Assembly (NCBI GenBank): GCA_003218375.1
Contig: QHNH01000024.1
Span: forward strand, 1 to 64,000
Direction: 5' to 3'
DNA length: 64,000 bases
Source: Verrucomicrobiota bacterium
Lineage (GTDB): Bacteria; Verrucomicrobiota; Verrucomicrobiia; Chthoniobacterales; UBA10450
Under the pieces are notes generated by a model. It searched no databases. It was not told where the DNA came from and worked only from the letters and a program-made list of their open reading frames with translations. The position numbers and the translations under genes are program-made. Within the stretch, counting starts at the first letter, position 1; each line of letters begins with the position of its first letter. Below, in pieces: positions 61,042-64,000 of this stretch.

Positions 61042-61854
61042 GTGACCGGGGCCAGTGCGACGTCGTTGTCTTCGATCTTCGCGCTCTCGGCGGAAGCGGA
61101 GCGCGCGGCCCTGGTCGTTTCGATCCATGACGTCGCGCCGGCCACGCAAGCGCGCGCGCAAGAGATCATCTCGGAGCTGGCCCATCACGGCGTCGCAGTC
61201 TGCTCATTATTAGTTGTCCCGAATTATCATCACCAAGGTTGCTTCGCGGAAGATCGCAGCTTCGTTCGCTGGCTCCAGGATTTGGAAACGAAAGGACACG
61301 AGATCGTGATCCACGGTTATTTTCACGAGAGGCCGCGAGGCGGTGACGAGGGCGTCTCGCAAAAATTGTTCACTCGCTTCTACACGAAAGATGAAGGCGA
61401 ATTCTACGACCTCGACTACGACGAGGCTTTTCGCCGAATCACCCAGGCGCGCGAAGAATTTAAGGCGGCGGGATTAACGCCGCGCGGTTTCATTGCGCCG
61501 GCGTGGTTGCTTGGAACGCCGGGAGAACGCGCGGCTGCCGACGCGGAGCTGGAGTACACCACCCGGTTAACCGGCCTGCGCGATTTGCGTTCCGGCGAAA
61601 ATTATCGGGCCCGCACCCTGGCTTACAGTGTGCGAAGCGGCTGGCGCCGGACCACCAGCCTCGCCTGGAATAATCTTCTCGCGCGCCAGCTTGCCGAGGC
61701 CCCGCTGGCCCGAATCAGCATTCATCCGCCGGATCGCGATCATCCCGAGGTCTGGCGCCAGATCCTGCGGCTGACGGATCGGCTCATGGAAAATCGCAAC
61801 GCGACGACCTACCGCGATTGGATCGCGGAGAGGCGGGTCCGGCGCCGGGCCTGA
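61042..61854 (+). CDS. DUF2334-type polysaccharide deacetylase
   Basis: 270 residues from a GTG at 61042. NodB-like deacetylase motifs: VSIHDVAP (Asp), VIHGYFHE (His pair), and ISIHPPDRDHPE at the C-terminus, typical of DUF2334. It would remove acyl groups from cell-envelope sugars or a lipid-linked glycan. It ends 9 bases before the PHP-glycosyltransferase gene, so the two are probably coupled. Confidence 0.85.
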   Translation: MTGASATSLSSIFALSAEAERAALVVSIHDVAPATQARAQEIISELAHHGVAVCSLLVVPNYHHQGCFAEDRSFVRWLQDLETKGHEIVIHGYFHERPRGGDEGVSQKLFTRFYTKDEGEFYDLDYDEAFRRITQAREEFKAAGLTPRGFIAPAWLLGTPGERAAADAELEYTTRLTGLRDLRSGENYRARTLAYSVRSGWRRTTSLAWNNLLARQLAEAPLARISIHPPDRDHPEVWRQILRLTDRLMENRNATTYRDWIAERRVRRRA

Positions 61855-61863
61855 CGAACTGCC

Positions 61864-64000
61864 ATGAGCCGCTGCGATCTTCATCTCCATTCGCGTTTCA
61901 GCGCTCGCTCGGAGGAGTGGCTTTTCCGCCGGTTCGATTTTCCTGATAGCTACAGCGATCCGCGCGATCTTTACCGGCTGCTCCGCGCGCGCGGGATGAA
62001 TTTCGTCACCATCACCGATCACGACACGATCGACGGCAATCTCGAGATCGCGGAGCTGGAAGGGACCTTCGTCAGCGAAGAAGTAACGACCCATTTCCCG
62101 ACCGATCCCTGCAAGATTCACCTGCTGGTCTGGGGAATTTCAGAAGCGCAGCACGCGGAGATCGTGGCGGTGCGCGACAACATTTTCGATCTGCAAAGTT
62201 ATCTGCAGCAACAGGCCATCGCGCATTCGGTGGCGCATCCGCTTTACAGCATCAACGGCAAACTGGAAGCCGCGCATCTCGAGCGGCTCATTTTGCTCTT
62301 CAAACATTTCGAGGGAATCAACGGCCTGCGCGATGCGCTTTTGAGCGTGCTCGCGCGCGAGCTTCTTTCCGGCCTGACTCCACAGAAGATCGAAGAGCTG
62401 GCGAACCGCCACGATCTCCCGCCGACCCATGTCGAACCTTGGCGGAAAATCTTCACCGGCGGTTCCGACGATCACGGCGGACAGTTCGTGGCCGGCGCTT
62501 TCACGGAGACGCCGAGGGCGCGGACCGCGGCGGAATTTTTGCAGCATGTTCGCGGGGGCGAATGCGAGCCGCGCGGCGAAGGCGGCACACCGCTCGCCTT
62601 GTCGCACGGATTTTACAACACCGTCTCTTGTTTCATCCAAGACCGCTTCACGGAACGTCTCGGGGCGACCGGGCCATTGCTCGAGACGATGTTCTCGCGC
62701 TTCATGGAAGGGCGGGACCCGACGGAGTTCACGCTCCGGGAAAAGGCGACGTTCATCGCGCAGGGCGTGATGTCGGGGAAAATTTTTGAGCTGGCGAAGC
62801 CGCGCAACGTCTCCCTCTGGAAAGGGCTCTCGAAACATTTCTCGCAGCCGAAGGTGAAGGCGCGGCTCGCCAAGGAAATGAAAGGCGTGACCGAGCCGGA
62901 ACGCCGCACCTTTCTGATGGCGAACCTGGTCTGCGAGCAGCTCGCGTTTCGGCTCTTCCAAAAATTCGTCCAGCAAATCCGGACCGGGAACCTGATCGAA
63001 AGCATGCAGGCCCTGAGCGGGATCGCGCCGATCATCGTGCTGCTCTCGCCCTACATCTACGCGTTTCACAGCCAGGCGCCCTCCCGCCGCTGGCTCCGCG
63101 ATATTTTTTCCACGATGACCGGCGCGATCCCACCGGTGTTGCGGAACCAAAAACGCGCCTGGTTCACCGATACACTCGATGACGTCAACGGCGTCGCGAC
63201 CACGATCCGCAAAATGACGGCAGCGGGGGTCTCGGCCGGCGAGAAATTGATCGTGGTCACTTCACGGCGGCGCCTGGCCGCCGATGAAATCCCGATCAAA
63301 AATTTTCCGCCGATCGGCGAATTCGCGCTGCCGGAGTACGAACTGCAACGGCTGAGCTTCCCGCCGATCATGCAGATCCTCGATTACATCCAGCGCGAAC
63401 AATTTACCGAGATCATCATCAGCACGCCGGGGCCGATGGGACTGGTCGGGTTGCTGGCCGCGAAAATGTTGAACCTGCAAACCAGCGGCATCTACCACAC
63501 CGACTTCCCGGAATACATCCGCATCCTGACCGAGGACCGCTTCCTCGAAAGCCTGGCCTGGAGCTACATGCACTGGCTCTACGGCCAGGTCGACACGGTC
63601 TTCGTCAACTCGGAGCACTATCGGAAAGCCTGGATCGACCGCGGCTTTGCCCCTGAGAAATTGAAGATCCTGCCGCGCGGACTCGACACCGACTTGTTCA
63701 ACCCGTCCCGGCGCGATCTCACTTTCTGGCCGGGCTCCGGCGTGAATGGCGCGGAAGTGCGGCTGCTTTATGTCGGCCGGATCTCGCGCGAAAAAGATCT
63801 CGATGTCCTGGCGACGGCTTACAAAAAAATCCGCGAAGCTGGTCACCCCGTGAAACTGTATATGGTCGGCCTCGGCCCGTATAAAGACGCTTTGGCCGCA
63901 GCGCTCCCGGATGCTGTTTTCCTTGGCTATTTGAAAGGCGAGGCGCTGGCGAAAGCCTATGCGTCCGCGGACGTGTTCGTTTTCCCGAGCACCACGGACA
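61864..64000 (+). CDS. PHP-domain / GT4 glycosyltransferase fusion, 3' end cut by window
   Basis: The frame is open from the ATG at 61864 to the window end (712 residues visible). The N-terminus is a PHP metallo-hydrolase: CDLHLHSRFSAR and TITDHDTIDG, with GGSDDHGG near residue 200. The middle (about 250-420) has no recognised motif. From about residue 430 a GT4 glycosyltransferase follows: GIYHTDFPEY, VFVNSEHYRKAW, LPRGLDTDLFNP, YVGRISREKDLDVL and FLGYLKGEALAKAYASADVF. The catalytic E-x7-E is beyond the edge. Partnered with a DUF2334 deacetylase, it probably builds or edits an envelope glycan or glycolipid. Confidence 0.85.
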   Translation, partial: MSRCDLHLHSRFSARSEEWLFRRFDFPDSYSDPRDLYRLLRARGMNFVTITDHDTIDGNLEIAELEGTFVSEEVTTHFPTDPCKIHLLVWGISEAQHAEIVAVRDNIFDLQSYLQQQAIAHSVAHPLYSINGKLEAAHLERLILLFKHFEGINGLRDALLSVLARELLSGLTPQKIEELANRHDLPPTHVEPWRKIFTGGSDDHGGQFVAGAFTETPRARTAAEFLQHVRGGECEPRGEGGTPLALSHGFYNTVSCFIQDRFTERLGATGPLLETMFSRFMEGRDPTEFTLREKATFIAQGVMSGKIFELAKPRNVSLWKGLSKHFSQPKVKARLAKEMKGVTEPERRTFLMANLVCEQLAFRLFQKFVQQIRTGNLIESMQALSGIAPIIVLLSPYIYAFHSQAPSRRWLRDIFSTMTGAIPPVLRNQKRAWFTDTLDDVNGVATTIRKMTAAGVSAGEKLIVVTSRRRLAADEIPIKNFPPIGEFALPEYELQRLSFPPIMQILDYIQREQFTEIIISTPGPMGLVGLLAAKMLNLQTSGIYHTDFPEYIRILTEDRFLESLAWSYMHWLYGQVDTVFVNSEHYRKAWIDRGFAPEKLKILPRGLDTDLFNPSRRDLTFWPGSGVNGAEVRLLYVGRISREKDLDVLATAYKKIREAGHPVKLYMVGLGPYKDALAAALPDAVFLGYLKGEALAKAYASADVFVFPSTTD

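Noticed and set aside
62140-63150. 336-residue minus-strand ORF
   Set aside because: It is antisense to the PHP-glycosyltransferase gene, which has clear catalytic motifs.

Overview
The window looks like part of a chromosome from a free-living, high-GC Gram-negative bacterium, most likely a soil Verrucomicrobiota member of the Chthoniobacterales/Spartobacteria type. I infer this from the gene families (giant exported proteins with Thr-Pro-Ala linkers and a repeated C-terminal beta domain, DUF5069, bactofilin pairs, GYF_2-protease fusions) and from the dense intergenic palindromes; no rRNA or marker tree is available.

Layout. 1-13850: three paralogous giant exported proteins on the minus strand, the first cut by the window edge. 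They share an N-terminal anchor motif and a tandem C-terminal domain. 14091-21633 (plus): pgi, a sensorless histidine kinase with an NtrC-type regulator, glnD and a sugar nucleotidyltransferase. 21694-25173 (minus): an apparent operon of an STT3-like membrane protein, two bactofilins and DUF5069. 25352-29236: tRNA-Ile2(CAU), small membrane or secreted proteins, a GYF_2-trypsin fusion and a zinc-ribbon protein.

29465-44013 (plus) is a reductive pyrimidine (or hydantoin) catabolism cluster: beta-ureidopropionase-like amidohydrolase (broken), PreA, methylmalonate/malonate-semialdehyde dehydrogenase, dihydropyrimidinase/hydantoinase, NCS1 permease and an AGXT2-like aminotransferase. Together they would import the base, reduce it, open the ring, release beta-alanine or beta-aminoisobutyrate, transaminate it and oxidise the semialdehyde to an acyl-CoA. 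The cluster is interrupted by a type ISP-like restriction-modification enzyme with a PIN ribonuclease, a four-helix-bundle gene flanked by inverted heptamer repeats, a toxin-antitoxin-like DUF4160/DUF2442 module, and a low-GC class III nucleotide cyclase.

44010-64000: a LysR regulator, a damaged sterol-desaturase-family gene, aldose epimerase, glutamate dehydrogenase, a Cys/Met PLP enzyme, MurJ, a DUF2339 protein, a Nif3-like protein, a sugar-nucleotide epimerase, pgl, msrA, fabG, holB, tmk, an EVE protein, a DUF2334 deacetylase, and a PHP-glycosyltransferase fusion running off the right edge.

The most striking pattern is intergenic. At least seven inverted-repeat elements, plus one single arm, are built from tandem heptanucleotides. 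Their unit sequences are unrelated between loci, but the better-preserved arms share one architecture: about four heptamers, a 4-nt break, then two or three heptamers, with the partner arm inverted. One such pair encloses a four-helix-bundle (S23/bAvd-like) gene. Several elements supply stop codons or C-terminal codons to neighbouring genes. Separate families of conventional palindromes also recur.
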